Of a stretch of DNA of 64,000 nucleotides, positions 14,534-23,297 are shown piece after piece; position 1 is the stretch's first letter; each line of letters opens with the position of its first letter. This DNA is from CG2-30-36-39 sp964433225. GTDB lineage: Bacteria > Patescibacteriota > Microgenomatia > UBA1400 > PJMF01. The position numbers were made by a program, and so were the translations under genes. The stretch is from positions 1 through 64,000 of the forward strand of contig CAYSQA010000002.1 in NCBI GenBank assembly GCA_964433225.1, given 5' to 3'. The notes under the pieces were generated by a model that made no database searches, was not told the DNA's origin, and saw nothing but the letters and a program-made list of their open reading frames with translations.

Positions 14534-15904
14534 TTACTTAACTTCAACTACAGTCATCATTCCTGCTTCAGCATGTTCCAAGGCATGGCAGTGACTCGCC
14601 CATACACCCTCATCAAGAGGCATCAAGCCGATATCGACTGTTTCTTTTGATTTGATAAGTACCGTGTCACGCAAATACGGTTCATCCACTTGCTGACCAT
14701 TTCGAGCTAACACTTTGAAAAATTGACCATGTAAGTGCATTGGGTGGAGCCGAGCCGACTCATTTGTAAAGCGGATCACATTATACTCACCTTTTTTTAA
14801 GGTAATTGGATCGTAATCAGGGTAGACTTTGTCATTGATTGTCCATTCGATGCCAAACTGGCCGCCTCTACGGGCATTCAATCGATACTCTTTATCAATA
14901 ATTCTTTTAGTGTCACTTGTCCAGTCAGGAAATACTGTTGCTGCTGGTGGTTGGATATCTTTCACCGCGTCAACATTTCCATCAATGGTGATTGTGGCTA
15001 GTGTGTTAGATTGACGAGTGAATGTATCCCGTATTACATACGGTTTTGAGCGTGAAAGTTGGGGAACAAAAACATCAACATCAATTCGATTACCCGGAGC
15101 TAGTTCAAATCCCTGAGCTGTAAAAGGCTCTTTTGCCAGCATGCCATCAACGGCAAAGCCCTGTACTTCCAAATCTCCAAAATCAAGCTTGTAAACGCGA
15201 GCGTTCGATGTGTTTACTAATCTCAGTCTTAATCTCTCGCCAGCTTTTGCTTGTAATTCATAGTTTAGTTGTCCATTTACCGTAATAACATTACCCCAAC
15301 GTCCATCATGCATCAAATCATGACCTGTATTGAATCGTTCGTCTAGTTGACCATTTTCAGTCAGCCGCCAATCATCAAGCACTAAGACTTGATCTTGGTC
15401 ATAAGTAGGCTCTTTCGAATCTTCAACCACAATCACTCCATACAACCCACGTTCTACCTGCTCACTACCTCGCACATGAGGGTGGTACCAAAAGGTCCCC
15501 GCATCTTTGGGAGTGAACTCATACGTAAATTGTTCTCCTGGTTGAATTGGTTCCTGAGTTACACCTGGCACTCCATCCATAGCATTAGGAACCCTGATGC
15601 CGTGAAAATGGATTGTCGTGGGCTGGAGCAAATTGTTGGTAAAATTTATTTTGAGTGTCTCACCTTTGGTAATTCGAATTTCTGGTCCAGGTACTTGATC
15701 GTTGTAACTCCATACATTGAAAGAGGAGTTTTGCCCAAGTGAAATAGTAGTTTTTTGCGCTATTAGGTCAACTTCTTTTATTTCCCCAGTAGCTTGAATT
15801 GATTCGGGATATGGTAACTTGGAGTTGAGTGGCGACCAAAAACGCAGTCCCACCAGAATGGCAGCAAAGACCAAGCTAATGAAAAAATATTTCCTGTTCG
15901 CCAT
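14534..15904 (-). CDS. Second multicopper oxidase
   Basis: About 456 residues counted from the ATG at 15902-15904, immediately after the ATPase stop. The frame runs 15 codons further up, inside the ATPase gene. An N-terminal helix (about 6-22) is followed by cupredoxin domains with IHFHGIRV, FWYHPHVRG, LHPMHLHGQFF and SHCHALEHAEAGMM. The type 1 site is complete, with Met as axial ligand. Unlike the first oxidase it lacks the Met-rich insert, so the two probably differ in substrate, for example cuprous ions versus a phenolic or metal donor. It is co-transcribed with the copper ATPase. Confidence 0.93.
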   Translation of the reverse strand: MANRKYFFISLVFAAILVGLRFWSPLNSKLPYPESIQATGEIKEVDLIAQKTTISLGQNSSFNVWSYNDQVPGPEIRITKGETLKINFTNNLLQPTTIHFHGIRVPNAMDGVPGVTQEPIQPGEQFTYEFTPKDAGTFWYHPHVRGSEQVERGLYGVIVVEDSKEPTYDQDQVLVLDDWRLTENGQLDERFNTGHDLMHDGRWGNVITVNGQLNYELQAKAGERLRLRLVNTSNARVYKLDFGDLEVQGFAVDGMLAKEPFTAQGFELAPGNRIDVDVFVPQLSRSKPYVIRDTFTRQSNTLATITIDGNVDAVKDIQPPAATVFPDWTSDTKRIIDKEYRLNARRGGQFGIEWTINDKVYPDYDPITLKKGEYNVIRFTNESARLHPMHLHGQFFKVLARNGQQVDEPYLRDTVLIKSKETVDIGLMPLDEGVWASHCHALEHAEAGMMTVVEVK

Positions 15905-15905
15905 A

Positions 15906-18038
15906 CTACGCCTCCACTGCCAGCTTGGCATTTCGCAGAGACATAGCATTAACTACAACAATCACCGAGGAGAGACTCATTAACAAGGCTCCTACTGCTG
16001 GACTCAGACGAAATCCAAAAGGAATAAACAATCCTGCTGCAGCTGGAATGGCGACGATGTTATAGCCAAGTGCCCACCATAAATTTTGCAGCATTTTGGC
16101 ATAGACTTTTCTGGAAAGAACAATCAACCGTACGATGTGCTGAGGATTGGACTGCGTCAAGATAATGTCGCCAGCTTCAACCGCCACATCAGTACCTGCC
16201 CCAATGGCTACACCCGCATTAGCTTGGGTTAAGGCAGGAGCATCATTAACCCCATCACCAGCCATGACTACTACATTGCCAGCATCTTGTAGCTCCCGAA
16301 TATACTTATACTTATCCTCTGGCAAAACTTCAGCAAATACCGTGTCTATGCCCAGTTGTTTAGCAATTGGCTCTGCAGCTGACTTTGTGTCACCAGTCAG
16401 CATCGCAACCTTAACTCCCAACTGGTGTAGCTGCGCCACAGCCTGCTTGGACTCTTCTTTCACTTGATCACTCAGGGCAATAACACCTAAAACTTTATTT
16501 TTATCTGCCACAAAAACTGGTGTTTTGCCTTCTGTAGAAAGTTTCTTGTATACCTCAGCTACATTTTCATCCCAAACCTTTCGTTCTTCCATTAAGCGTT
16601 TGTTGCCCAGGAAATATTGTTTTTCGTTATACGTTCCTTCCATACCTTTACCAGCTAAGTTCTTGATTTTGGAAGCCTCAGTCAATGTGATCTTCTCTTT
16701 TTGCAAGTGCTGAACAATTGCCATACCAATCACATGAGAAGAATGCGTTTCAATACTACCTGCTATCTGAAGTAATTGTTTTTCTGTACCTGAAAAAACA
16801 GTGATACCAGTTACACCAAACTCACCTTTAGTTAGAGTGCCTGTCTTATCGAAAACAACATAATCAGCTGCTTTGACGACTTCTATTTTTCCCATATCCT
16901 TGATAAACACCCCATTTTTGACTGCCAAACGAGTAGCAATAGTAGAGACAGTGGGAATAGCTAATCCAAGGGCATGAGGGCAGGCAATTACTAAAACCGT
17001 GATAGCCAGTGTGGCAGCAAACACAACCGACTCACCAACTAGTATTGACCATATCAGAAGCGATGCGATAGCAACTCCAAGTGCAGTAAAAGTCAACCAT
17101 TTTGCAGCACGGTCAGCTAGCTTTTGTGCTGATGGTTTGGTTTGTTTAGCTTCAGAAATAAGGCTTTGAATTTGACCGATTGTTGAAGATTCACCAACTC
17201 GCATTAGTTTAACTTCAACAGAACCATCAATACTTATGGCACCAGCTACCACTTCACTTCCTGGTTTTTTTTCGACAGGTTTTGATTCTCCAGTAATATG
17301 TGCTTCATTGAAGTTACCACTGCCCTTTAGTATTTCACCATCAGCAGGGACTTTTTCACCCGGTTTAACAATAACGACATCGCCTTCTTTCAACGAAGTC
17401 AGTTCAACTTCTGTAACACCATTCTTGGTTTTAAGGTGAGCTTCCTTTGGTAGCAATTTAGCAACTTCTTGCAACGCATCTCCTGCCGCAGTCGATGATT
17501 TGGCTTCCAAAAAGTGTCCAAAAAGTAGCACCCAAATCAAAGTTGCTATTTCCAAGTAAAACTCCATTTCAATCTGAGGCAAGAAAGTTGCCGCAGCAGA
17601 AAAGAGATATCCTGAACCAACAGCCAAAGAAACCAAGGTCATCATGCCATACTGCTTCATTTGAATCTCATGACGAGCGTGTTCAAAGAAAACTAAACCA
17701 AAATAGAAAATGATTGAAGCAATGGCAAATTCTAGATATGAGCGGAGAGCGAAATCCGGCATACCAAGTAACGTAACCGCTGGTTCAGAAAAAATTGCTA
17801 GTGGTACGAGTAGGGCAGTGACAATAAAAAAACGTTTTAGAAAGTCAGCTGCCGCTTCAGGACTAGCCATCATACTAGCGTGATCATGCTCAACATGGCC
17901 ATTGTCCATCTCACTTTTTTTCACCAAATACATACCTCCACACTTAGGACACTTGCCTGGCTTTTTCTCCATGATCTCTGGATGCATTGGACAAGTGTAA
18001 TAGTCTTGGTGGTCAGTGTGTAGGTGGTTGTGTTTCAT
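15906..18038 (-). CDS. copB: CopB-type P1B copper-transporting ATPase
   Basis: The 710-residue ATPase begins with a His-rich tip and a heavy-metal-binding domain, YTCPMHPEIMEKKPGKCPKCGG. The eight-helix P1B core has the transmembrane CPH motif (VIACPHALGLAIP), the phosphorylation site DKTGTLTKG, HSSHVIG (the HP-like ATP site appears as SSH) and the hinge MAGDGVNDAP. CPH instead of CPC marks the P1B-3 group, which exports Cu(II)/Ag rather than Cu(I). That pairs well with two multicopper oxidases that would make Cu(II). It sits 19 bases downstream of the Met-rich protein gene. Confidence 0.93.
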   Translation of the reverse strand: MKHNHLHTDHQDYYTCPMHPEIMEKKPGKCPKCGGMYLVKKSEMDNGHVEHDHASMMASPEAAADFLKRFFIVTALLVPLAIFSEPAVTLLGMPDFALRSYLEFAIASIIFYFGLVFFEHARHEIQMKQYGMMTLVSLAVGSGYLFSAAATFLPQIEMEFYLEIATLIWVLLFGHFLEAKSSTAAGDALQEVAKLLPKEAHLKTKNGVTEVELTSLKEGDVVIVKPGEKVPADGEILKGSGNFNEAHITGESKPVEKKPGSEVVAGAISIDGSVEVKLMRVGESSTIGQIQSLISEAKQTKPSAQKLADRAAKWLTFTALGVAIASLLIWSILVGESVVFAATLAITVLVIACPHALGLAIPTVSTIATRLAVKNGVFIKDMGKIEVVKAADYVVFDKTGTLTKGEFGVTGITVFSGTEKQLLQIAGSIETHSSHVIGMAIVQHLQKEKITLTEASKIKNLAGKGMEGTYNEKQYFLGNKRLMEERKVWDENVAEVYKKLSTEGKTPVFVADKNKVLGVIALSDQVKEESKQAVAQLHQLGVKVAMLTGDTKSAAEPIAKQLGIDTVFAEVLPEDKYKYIRELQDAGNVVVMAGDGVNDAPALTQANAGVAIGAGTDVAVEAGDIILTQSNPQHIVRLIVLSRKVYAKMLQNLWWALGYNIVAIPAAAGLFIPFGFRLSPAVGALLMSLSSVIVVVNAMSLRNAKLAVEA

Positions 18039-18057
18039 AACATTGTTTGCAGTTCAT

Positions 18058-18648
18058 TTACTTTTTATGAGCTTGTTTAAGAAAGAAATATGTTCCAGAG
18101 GTAAAGAATGCAATGGCAACAATCCGAGTTGCTGTCCCAAGGAAACTATATGATCCATATCCCATCATTGAACCAAAGCCCATCATATTAGTCGAGCCGC
18201 TAAGACTTCTATTGTTGGCGTAGCCCATCATGCCTCTGCCCATCATTCCAGGACCATAGTTTGTATTGGTACCGTAACCTAAGTAAGCTTGTCCCATAGT
18301 AATATGCATTTGACGCAAAGAGTCCGAACCTTCACCGCCCATCATCCTATCCATTGCCTCATGTGCTTCTCCCGGATGCTGAAGTTCCATTACAGCATCG
18401 CCTAATCGCTCCCATTCATCATCACTGACTTTTGACAAGTCAAGTTCTTGTACTGTCTGTACATTTTGACTGCTGAGTACATCTTGCAAAACTACTTCTA
18501 CAGACTCGGCGTGTTCTTCCTTTGCACTTACTTCAGTTTCATCCCCATCGAATCCCATCATCGAACCCATCTGTGCCTGCGTCTTAGGAACTACAAAACC
18601 AAGCGAAAGAAATGTAAGTAATAATAGGGTGGTAACAGTTTTTTTCAT
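18058..18648 (-). CDS. Secreted Met-rich copper-binding-like protein
   Basis: The 196-residue protein has a signal peptide (about 1-25, ending TQAQ), a soluble domain with MELQHPGEAHEAMDRMMGGEG and SDSLRQMHITMGQAYLG, and a long stretch of GMMGRGMMGY-type repeats. A C-terminal membrane helix (about 168-188) ends in a basic tail. The Met clusters and QHPGEAH/MHITMG resemble Met-rich periplasmic Cu(I)-binding proteins, but no named family is certain. It is the first gene of the ATPase-oxidase operon and has a direct-repeat regulator box upstream. Confidence 0.82.
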   Translation of the reverse strand: MKKTVTTLLLLTFLSLGFVVPKTQAQMGSMMGFDGDETEVSAKEEHAESVEVVLQDVLSSQNVQTVQELDLSKVSDDEWERLGDAVMELQHPGEAHEAMDRMMGGEGSDSLRQMHITMGQAYLGYGTNTNYGPGMMGRGMMGYANNRSLSGSTNMMGFGSMMGYGSYSFLGTATRIVAIAFFTSGTYFFLKQAHKK

Positions 18649-18685
18649 ACAAACTCCTTTTATGAACTAAGTTAATCATAAAGCA

Positions 18686-18703
18686 GATTAAGAGAAGATG
18701 AAA
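18686..18703 (-). promoter_or_regulatory. Direct-repeat regulator box upstream of the copper ATPase operon
   Basis: Read on the minus strand: TTTCATC-TTCTC-TTAATC, nearly identical to the box at 3004-3021. TATGAT follows as a -10 candidate, and a ribosome site AAGGAG precedes the ATG at 18648. It lies immediately inside the right island repeat. Confidence 0.58.
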
Positions 18704-18706
18704 TCG

Positions 18707-18839
18707 CACTTACACGGCTGTTAAACCAACATTTGTTGTTTTCAGCGTTTTTTAGCAAGCCCCATCAACCCATTTAGTCATAATGGACGGGTCTATCAGA
18801 ACTTTTCGGTACTTGCGGAGGCAATGGGATTTGAACCCA
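18707..18839. repeat. Right island boundary repeat running into tRNA-Ser
   Basis: This is the collinear partner of 428-560. It includes the final 24 bases of the tRNA-Ser gene (T-arm and acceptor strand) and about 109 bp downstream of it. Conserved blocks are separated by diverged spacers of the same length, so the two copies are old or came from different donors. Together they delimit about 18.3 kb. Confidence 0.75.
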
Positions 18840-18900
18840 TGAACCGGAGATCCGGTCAGGTTTAGCAAACCTGTGCAATTGGCCACTATGCGATGCCTCC
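18816..18900 (-). tRNA. tRNA-Ser(GCU)
   Basis: Read on the minus strand, a full class II tRNA folds: acceptor GGAGGCA pairs with TGCCTCC, the anticodon loop is TTGCTAA with anticodon GCT, there is a long variable arm (GACCGGATCTCCGGTTC) and a T-loop GTTCAAAT. Discriminator G is at 18816 and CCA is not encoded. Its 3' end coincides with the island boundary repeat. The rest of the gap 18649-19004 is the repeat, the regulator box and a short stretch without recognisable elements. Confidence 0.93.
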
Positions 18901-19004
18901 TAGTTTTGATCAGCCCAGATTATACCAGTCATTTTTTGGGTAGACTATGTTAAAAAACCCAACTCTTGAGAGTTAGTTCAGAAGTCGGTAGACTTAAGCT
19001 AGTT

Positions 19005-19523
19005 ATGAAAAAGTCTTTTTTATTATTAGTGGTTTTGGTTGCGGCAGTGTTTTTTACTGGTTGTCAGGCTCCAGAGGGGGACGATAACTTGGAGTTGAAA
19101 AAAATTAATGGAGGTTTAGAAATAGATAAGGCTGATCAAGTTGTTCCCCAGGTGGGTATTCCTGCCGATGAAGATGATTTTGCTAATCCACTGACAGAAC
19201 AGGCTCAGAAAAGTGGTCTTACTACAGACGATGTTCAACAAGTTAGGGAGAAGCTCGCTGAGAGTTTTAAGATGGATTTAGCAGAAATTCAGATTACGGC
19301 CGAAGCAGAAAGTAGTTTAGAGTTTATGACTGGTTTTGTGAACGTTGGTGAAGGTGATAAAGGAGGTATTTATTTTGCAGCCAAAACCACTGATGGTTGG
19401 CAAATTGCTCACAATGGGGTTGGTTTGGTTTATTGTGAGATAGTTGATAAATATAACTTCCCGGTGGGAATGATTCCCAAGTGTTATGATGCAGTGACGG
19501 GAATGTCCAAAGAAAGAGAATAG
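19005..19523 (+). CDS. Lipoprotein of unknown function
   Basis: Counted from the ATG at 19005, the product has a lipoprotein signal: basic MKKS, a hydrophobic stretch and lipobox FTGC. The frame is open 39 bases further up, but that would bury the signal. The mature part has acidic, flexible sequence, then a small domain with TTDDVQQVREKLAESF and GFVNVGEGDKGGIYFAAKTTDGWQIAHNG ending in two cysteines (YCEIV and KCYDA). No family is recognised. It is the first gene after the tRNA boundary and nearly abuts the ATP-grasp-like gene. Confidence 0.82.
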   Translation: MKKSFLLLVVLVAAVFFTGCQAPEGDDNLELKKINGGLEIDKADQVVPQVGIPADEDDFANPLTEQAQKSGLTTDDVQQVREKLAESFKMDLAEIQITAEAESSLEFMTGFVNVGEGDKGGIYFAAKTTDGWQIAHNGVGLVYCEIVDKYNFPVGMIPKCYDAVTGMSKERE

Positions 19524-19525
19524 TT

Positions 19526-20734
19526 GTGCAATCATCTTTATTAAAAAAAGCTGCTAAGATTGACCAGTCGGCAGCTGATATTTCTTTATATGATTCTGCT
19601 TTTCAACATACCACCAGTAATAATTTGCCTTTTTTGGTAACAGCAGAGACTTTTCATTTGGCTGAAGATGAAAAAAATAAGTTATTAGCCTTGGGCCCAG
19701 CTCTTAAGGAATTATTAAATCAAGCTGCTGCTTTGTATCAGAAGCCTTTTAACACTTTTTTTATTAGGCCAGACGTTTTGATGACCGCTGATGGGTTGAA
19801 AGTTTGTGAAATAGAAACTCAACCATTTGGTTTGGCTTTAATAATTTTTTTACAAACTTCTTATCGTGAGTGGACTAAGGTGCTTGGTCAGGATGTTAGA
19901 TATATTTTTACTGGTTTTATGCAGTGGTGGCAACAAAGTACTGGCACAAATCAAGGAATTTTTGTTTATTCAGATCATACTGATCGTTTTAAAGGTCAGT
20001 TGGTTTATTTGGCCAATAGTTTGAAGCAGTATGGTGGTGATTTTTCGGTTAGATTTATTGAAGATCTCACGGTTGAAGAAATTCAAAACAATTTTTTTTA
20101 TCGTGCTTTTTATACTTATGAAGCTAGTTTAGATGAAGCAATTAATAGATTTCTGCTTAGCAAACCAAAGCTATTTCCTCAGATAGATCCATATTTTGAA
20201 GGTAAGTATTTATTAGCTGATTATTTTGCTGATGATAATTTGCGAGCCAAATTATCTAGTGAAACAATAAAATTATTGGACCAGTTATTATTGCCTACTT
20301 GGTTTATTAAAAAATCAATTCCAGCTGAATTTCCTTTAACTATTAAAAATTGGCTTGATTTAGTTAATTTTCCTAGAGAACAATTAAGGTTTGTTGTTAA
20401 AATGGCTGGTAATCACCCCGATGCTTCTTGGGCAAAAAGTGTTAACTTTTTACATAAAAAATCCAAAGTACAATTGAAGCAATTACTCCAATCTATTGAG
20501 GAAAGCAAACAGACTTGGTTGATTCAACCTTTTCTTAGTAATAAAAAAGTAAGTATTACTTATGCCACTGAGGATTTTATGGACTTACTAATTATGAAAG
20601 GTCGAATTAGATTGACTCCATATTTCGAATATCAGACTGGTAAATTACTTAATGTAAAAGCAACGGTGAGAAGAAATACTTTGTTGATCCATGCTTCCAG
20701 TGATAGTGTTAATACCATTGTCAGTGACAACTAG
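19526..20734 (+). CDS. ATP-grasp-like protein, unknown function
   Basis: The 402-residue protein starts at GTG 19526, 2 bases after the lipoprotein stop. No exact family is recognised. RPDVLMTADGLKVCEIETQPFGLAL resembles a circularly permuted ATP-grasp segment (a RPD...EIN-type loop), and KMAGNHPDASWAKSV, WLIQPFLSNKKV and RIRLTPYFEY resemble its ATP-binding and metal regions. Such enzymes join a carboxylate to an amine, so a peptide or cofactor ligase is possible, but only by fold analogy. It is followed by a HAD phosphatase gene. Confidence 0.7.
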   Translation: MQSSLLKKAAKIDQSAADISLYDSAFQHTTSNNLPFLVTAETFHLAEDEKNKLLALGPALKELLNQAAALYQKPFNTFFIRPDVLMTADGLKVCEIETQPFGLALIIFLQTSYREWTKVLGQDVRYIFTGFMQWWQQSTGTNQGIFVYSDHTDRFKGQLVYLANSLKQYGGDFSVRFIEDLTVEEIQNNFFYRAFYTYEASLDEAINRFLLSKPKLFPQIDPYFEGKYLLADYFADDNLRAKLSSETIKLLDQLLLPTWFIKKSIPAEFPLTIKNWLDLVNFPREQLRFVVKMAGNHPDASWAKSVNFLHKKSKVQLKQLLQSIEESKQTWLIQPFLSNKKVSITYATEDFMDLLIMKGRIRLTPYFEYQTGKLLNVKATVRRNTLLIHASSDSVNTIVSDN

Positions 20735-20743
20735 AAAGAAATC

Positions 20744-21313
20744 ATGAACTTAACCAGCAAAAAATATTTAATCTTTGATTTTGATCGGACAATTGATACG
20801 CTCATTATTGATTGGAGTCGTTCTCGTGAAGGGTGGTTAAACTTAGCTAAAGAGTTGACCGGTGATAATAGTTTAATGATTATGGGTAATCCTTATGTTT
20901 TTCAAGCAGAAATTATTGATCGAGTTGGTCAACCCGCGATTGAGGCTTTTCAAACTTTTACTAAAAATTATGAACAACAAAACTATGCTAGTCATGAACC
21001 CAACATGAGGCTGGTTCAGTTTATTCAGGATAATCAAGATCGTTATCAGTTTTTTTTGTGGACTAGTAATCATGGCGAAGTTATTAAGCCTATTTTACAA
21101 GATTTAGGTTTAGACCAATCCTTTAGACAGATTATTACTAGAGATTTGGTTGACTATCCTAAACCTCGATCTGCTGGTTTTGACTTAATTTTTGTTCCTG
21201 GTACAAATAAAAAAGACTATTTAATGATTGGTGATAGTGAGAATGATCAATTGGCGGCTGAGGCCGCTGGCATTGATTTTATCAATGTAGTTGATTTTGA
21301 AGAGTTAATCTAA
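20744..21313 (+). CDS. HAD-superfamily hydrolase
   Basis: The 189-residue protein has HAD motif I FDFDRTID (nucleophile Asp and the +2 Asp), motif II in FFLWTSNHGE, a lysine in DYPKPRSAGF and motif III YLMIGDSENDQLAAEAAG. It is probably a small-molecule phosphatase, phosphoglycolate-phosphatase-like in layout. The substrate cannot be told. Its end overlaps the convergent glycosyltransferase gene by 9 bp. Confidence 0.88.
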   Translation: MNLTSKKYLIFDFDRTIDTLIIDWSRSREGWLNLAKELTGDNSLMIMGNPYVFQAEIIDRVGQPAIEAFQTFTKNYEQQNYASHEPNMRLVQFIQDNQDRYQFFLWTSNHGEVIKPILQDLGLDQSFRQIITRDLVDYPKPRSAGFDLIFVPGTNKKDYLMIGDSENDQLAAEAAGIDFINVVDFEELI

Positions 21314-22255
21314 TTTTTTTAATGAACCAGTGACAGTACCAACAATGACTGTTAAGTCAGAAAAAATTTGTAGAATTGGTAGCCACCACCAGCCAGCTGG
21401 TACATATTTTTTATTTTTTCCAATAGCCCAACTACTATAGCCAATCATTGCTAGCAGTGTAATTATTAGGCCATAGTTAGTTAAAAAATTAACTGGTTGG
21501 AAAAATAAACCAAGCCAACTAAAAAATAAAACTAAAATCAATAAAAAATATCTAGCAAAAATTAAACCTACTTTTGGTCTAAAGATTGTTGCTTCGGCGT
21601 CTCCCAAAGCAAAGCGGTAAATCATTACCATAAAAGACCATAAATTTTTTCTAGGTAACCAAGCAACTTGAGCTTCTTTGGCAATCTCAATATTAATTTT
21701 TCTTTTTTCTAGTTCTTTGGCAAAAGCATAATCTTCATTATGGTTAAGTCGTTCATTGAAGCCACCAACTTCTTGCCAAGTTTTCTTGTTAATTAGCATC
21801 GATCGAGTAGCCGGCAAAAAATTATCATCAACTTTATCTGGCATCACCAATACATATGGAATAATTGCTTGTTGAAAGTGATTTTTTGCTAGACCATAGT
21901 AGTAACCAGCAACCACTGGAGCTTGAGTTTGGTGTCGTTTTTTTGCTAGCTTTTTCAACCAATCTTTATTGGGGATACACCCAGCATCAGTAATGGCAAC
22001 TAAATCATTTTTAGCTTTTTTGATAGCTAAGTTTCTGCCAATGCTCCTATTACCACTTTTTTGATAAATTTTTAGTTTGTTTTTGAAAAATTTTTGTTGT
22101 TGGTAAGTTTTTAAAATTTCCCAGCTTCGGTCAGTCGAGCCACCATCAACAATAATTAGTTCGTTGATTTGCTGAGTTTGTTTTTTAATGGCATTTAACA
22201 GTAAATCCAGAGTTGATTCTTCGTTAAAAATCGTTATAACTAAACTAATCTTCAT
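21305..22255 (-). CDS. Family 2 glycosyltransferase with C-terminal membrane helices
   Basis: The 316-residue protein opens with the GT2 fold: SLVITIFNEESTLDLLL, IIVDGGSTDRSWEIL, then AITDAGCIPNKDWLKKL and the acceptor loop GGFNERLNHNEDYAFAKEL. The DAG variant sits where the usual metal-binding DxD lies. Two or three hydrophobic helices at about 235-305 anchor it in the membrane. It probably adds a sugar to an envelope polysaccharide or lipid carrier. It is read divergently from the next GT4 gene (38 bp gap) and ends against the HAD gene. Confidence 0.9.
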   Translation of the reverse strand: MKISLVITIFNEESTLDLLLNAIKKQTQQINELIIVDGGSTDRSWEILKTYQQQKFFKNKLKIYQKSGNRSIGRNLAIKKAKNDLVAITDAGCIPNKDWLKKLAKKRHQTQAPVVAGYYYGLAKNHFQQAIIPYVLVMPDKVDDNFLPATRSMLINKKTWQEVGGFNERLNHNEDYAFAKELEKRKINIEIAKEAQVAWLPRKNLWSFMVMIYRFALGDAEATIFRPKVGLIFARYFLLILVLFFSWLGLFFQPVNFLTNYGLIITLLAMIGYSSWAIGKNKKYVPAGWWWLPILQIFSDLTVIVGTVTGSLKKLD

Positions 22256-22292
22256 GATAGGTTATTATAACTTTTAAAATTATTGTTTTTTA

Positions 22293-23297
22293 ATGAAAAA
22301 AATTCTTGTTTTTACGCCATCTTTCCCCCCCAATATGGGTGGAGTTGAACGTCATGTTTTAGAAACAACTCACTACTTAAGCAGAAAAAAATATTCAATT
22401 AAAATTATTACTGAACAAACAAAAAAATCAGCCATTTTTGAAAAAAAACCTGGCCTAGAAATTTATCGTTTTAGTTATCCTAAGGTAAAATTTTTTGGCT
22501 TGTTAAATATCTGGTGGCAACTATTTAATAAATATTTTGCTTTGATTAGGGAGGCTGAAGTAATTCATATTCATGATGTTTTTGTTTGGTATCTACCTTT
22601 TAAACTACTGTTTTGGCGAAAACCAGTAGTGACAACCTTTCATGGTTGGGAAGGTAAATTTCCTTTACCGCAAAAAAATAAATTATGGCGTAAATTGGGA
22701 GTATTTTTATCAACTAAAACAATTGCTGTTGGTAAATATTTAGAGAAATATTATGACTTTTCTGCCAACATGGTGATTTATGGTGGAGTTCATATTCCTC
22801 AAAAAGATTTTGTTAAGCAGAACCTCTTGTTGTATGTTGGTAGGTTGAGTTATGACACCGGTTTACCATTGCTACTTCAAAGTTTAAAAGACCAATCTTG
22901 GCAAGGCAGGGTGGTTTTTTGTGGAGATGGTGAATTAAGAGAACAAGCAGCTCTATTTGGTGAGGTGACTGGTTTTAGAAATCCGATGCCTTATTTAAAA
23001 AAAGCTAAGCTTGTTTTTGCTGGTGGTTATTTATCGGTTTTAGAAGCCTTTGCTTATAAATGTTTAGTTTTGGCTGCTTATAGTAATCCTCTCAAAAGAG
23101 ATTATTTTTCTTTGTCACCTATGGGTAAATTTGTTCAGGTAGTCAAAAGTAGCAGCGAGTTGTCAAGAAAATTGGCTGTTTTGCAAAAAAATACTAACTT
23201 TCATCAACATAAATTGACTCAAGCTTATGAATTTGCCAGGCAACAAAGTTGGCAGCGGATTGCCGAGATTTATATTGAGCTTTATGAGAGTTTATAG
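22293..23297 (+). CDS. Family 4 glycosyltransferase
   Basis: The 334-residue GT-B protein has PSFPPNMGGVERHVLETTHYL at the N-terminus (acceptor side, GGVERH loop), VIHIHDVFVWYLPF, TTFHGWEGKF, LLYVGRLSYDTGLPLLL and VFCGDGELREQAALFG. Near the C-terminus GGYLSVLEAFAYKCLVLA replaces the usual ExxGxxxxE loop (E in SVLEAFAY). It is likely to act on envelope glycans. Its stop overlaps the end of the convergent FemAB gene by 6 bp. Confidence 0.9.
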   Translation: MKKILVFTPSFPPNMGGVERHVLETTHYLSRKKYSIKIITEQTKKSAIFEKKPGLEIYRFSYPKVKFFGLLNIWWQLFNKYFALIREAEVIHIHDVFVWYLPFKLLFWRKPVVTTFHGWEGKFPLPQKNKLWRKLGVFLSTKTIAVGKYLEKYYDFSANMVIYGGVHIPQKDFVKQNLLLYVGRLSYDTGLPLLLQSLKDQSWQGRVVFCGDGELREQAALFGEVTGFRNPMPYLKKAKLVFAGGYLSVLEAFAYKCLVLAAYSNPLKRDYFSLSPMGKFVQVVKSSSELSRKLAVLQKNTNFHQHKLTQAYEFARQQSWQRIAEIYIELYESL

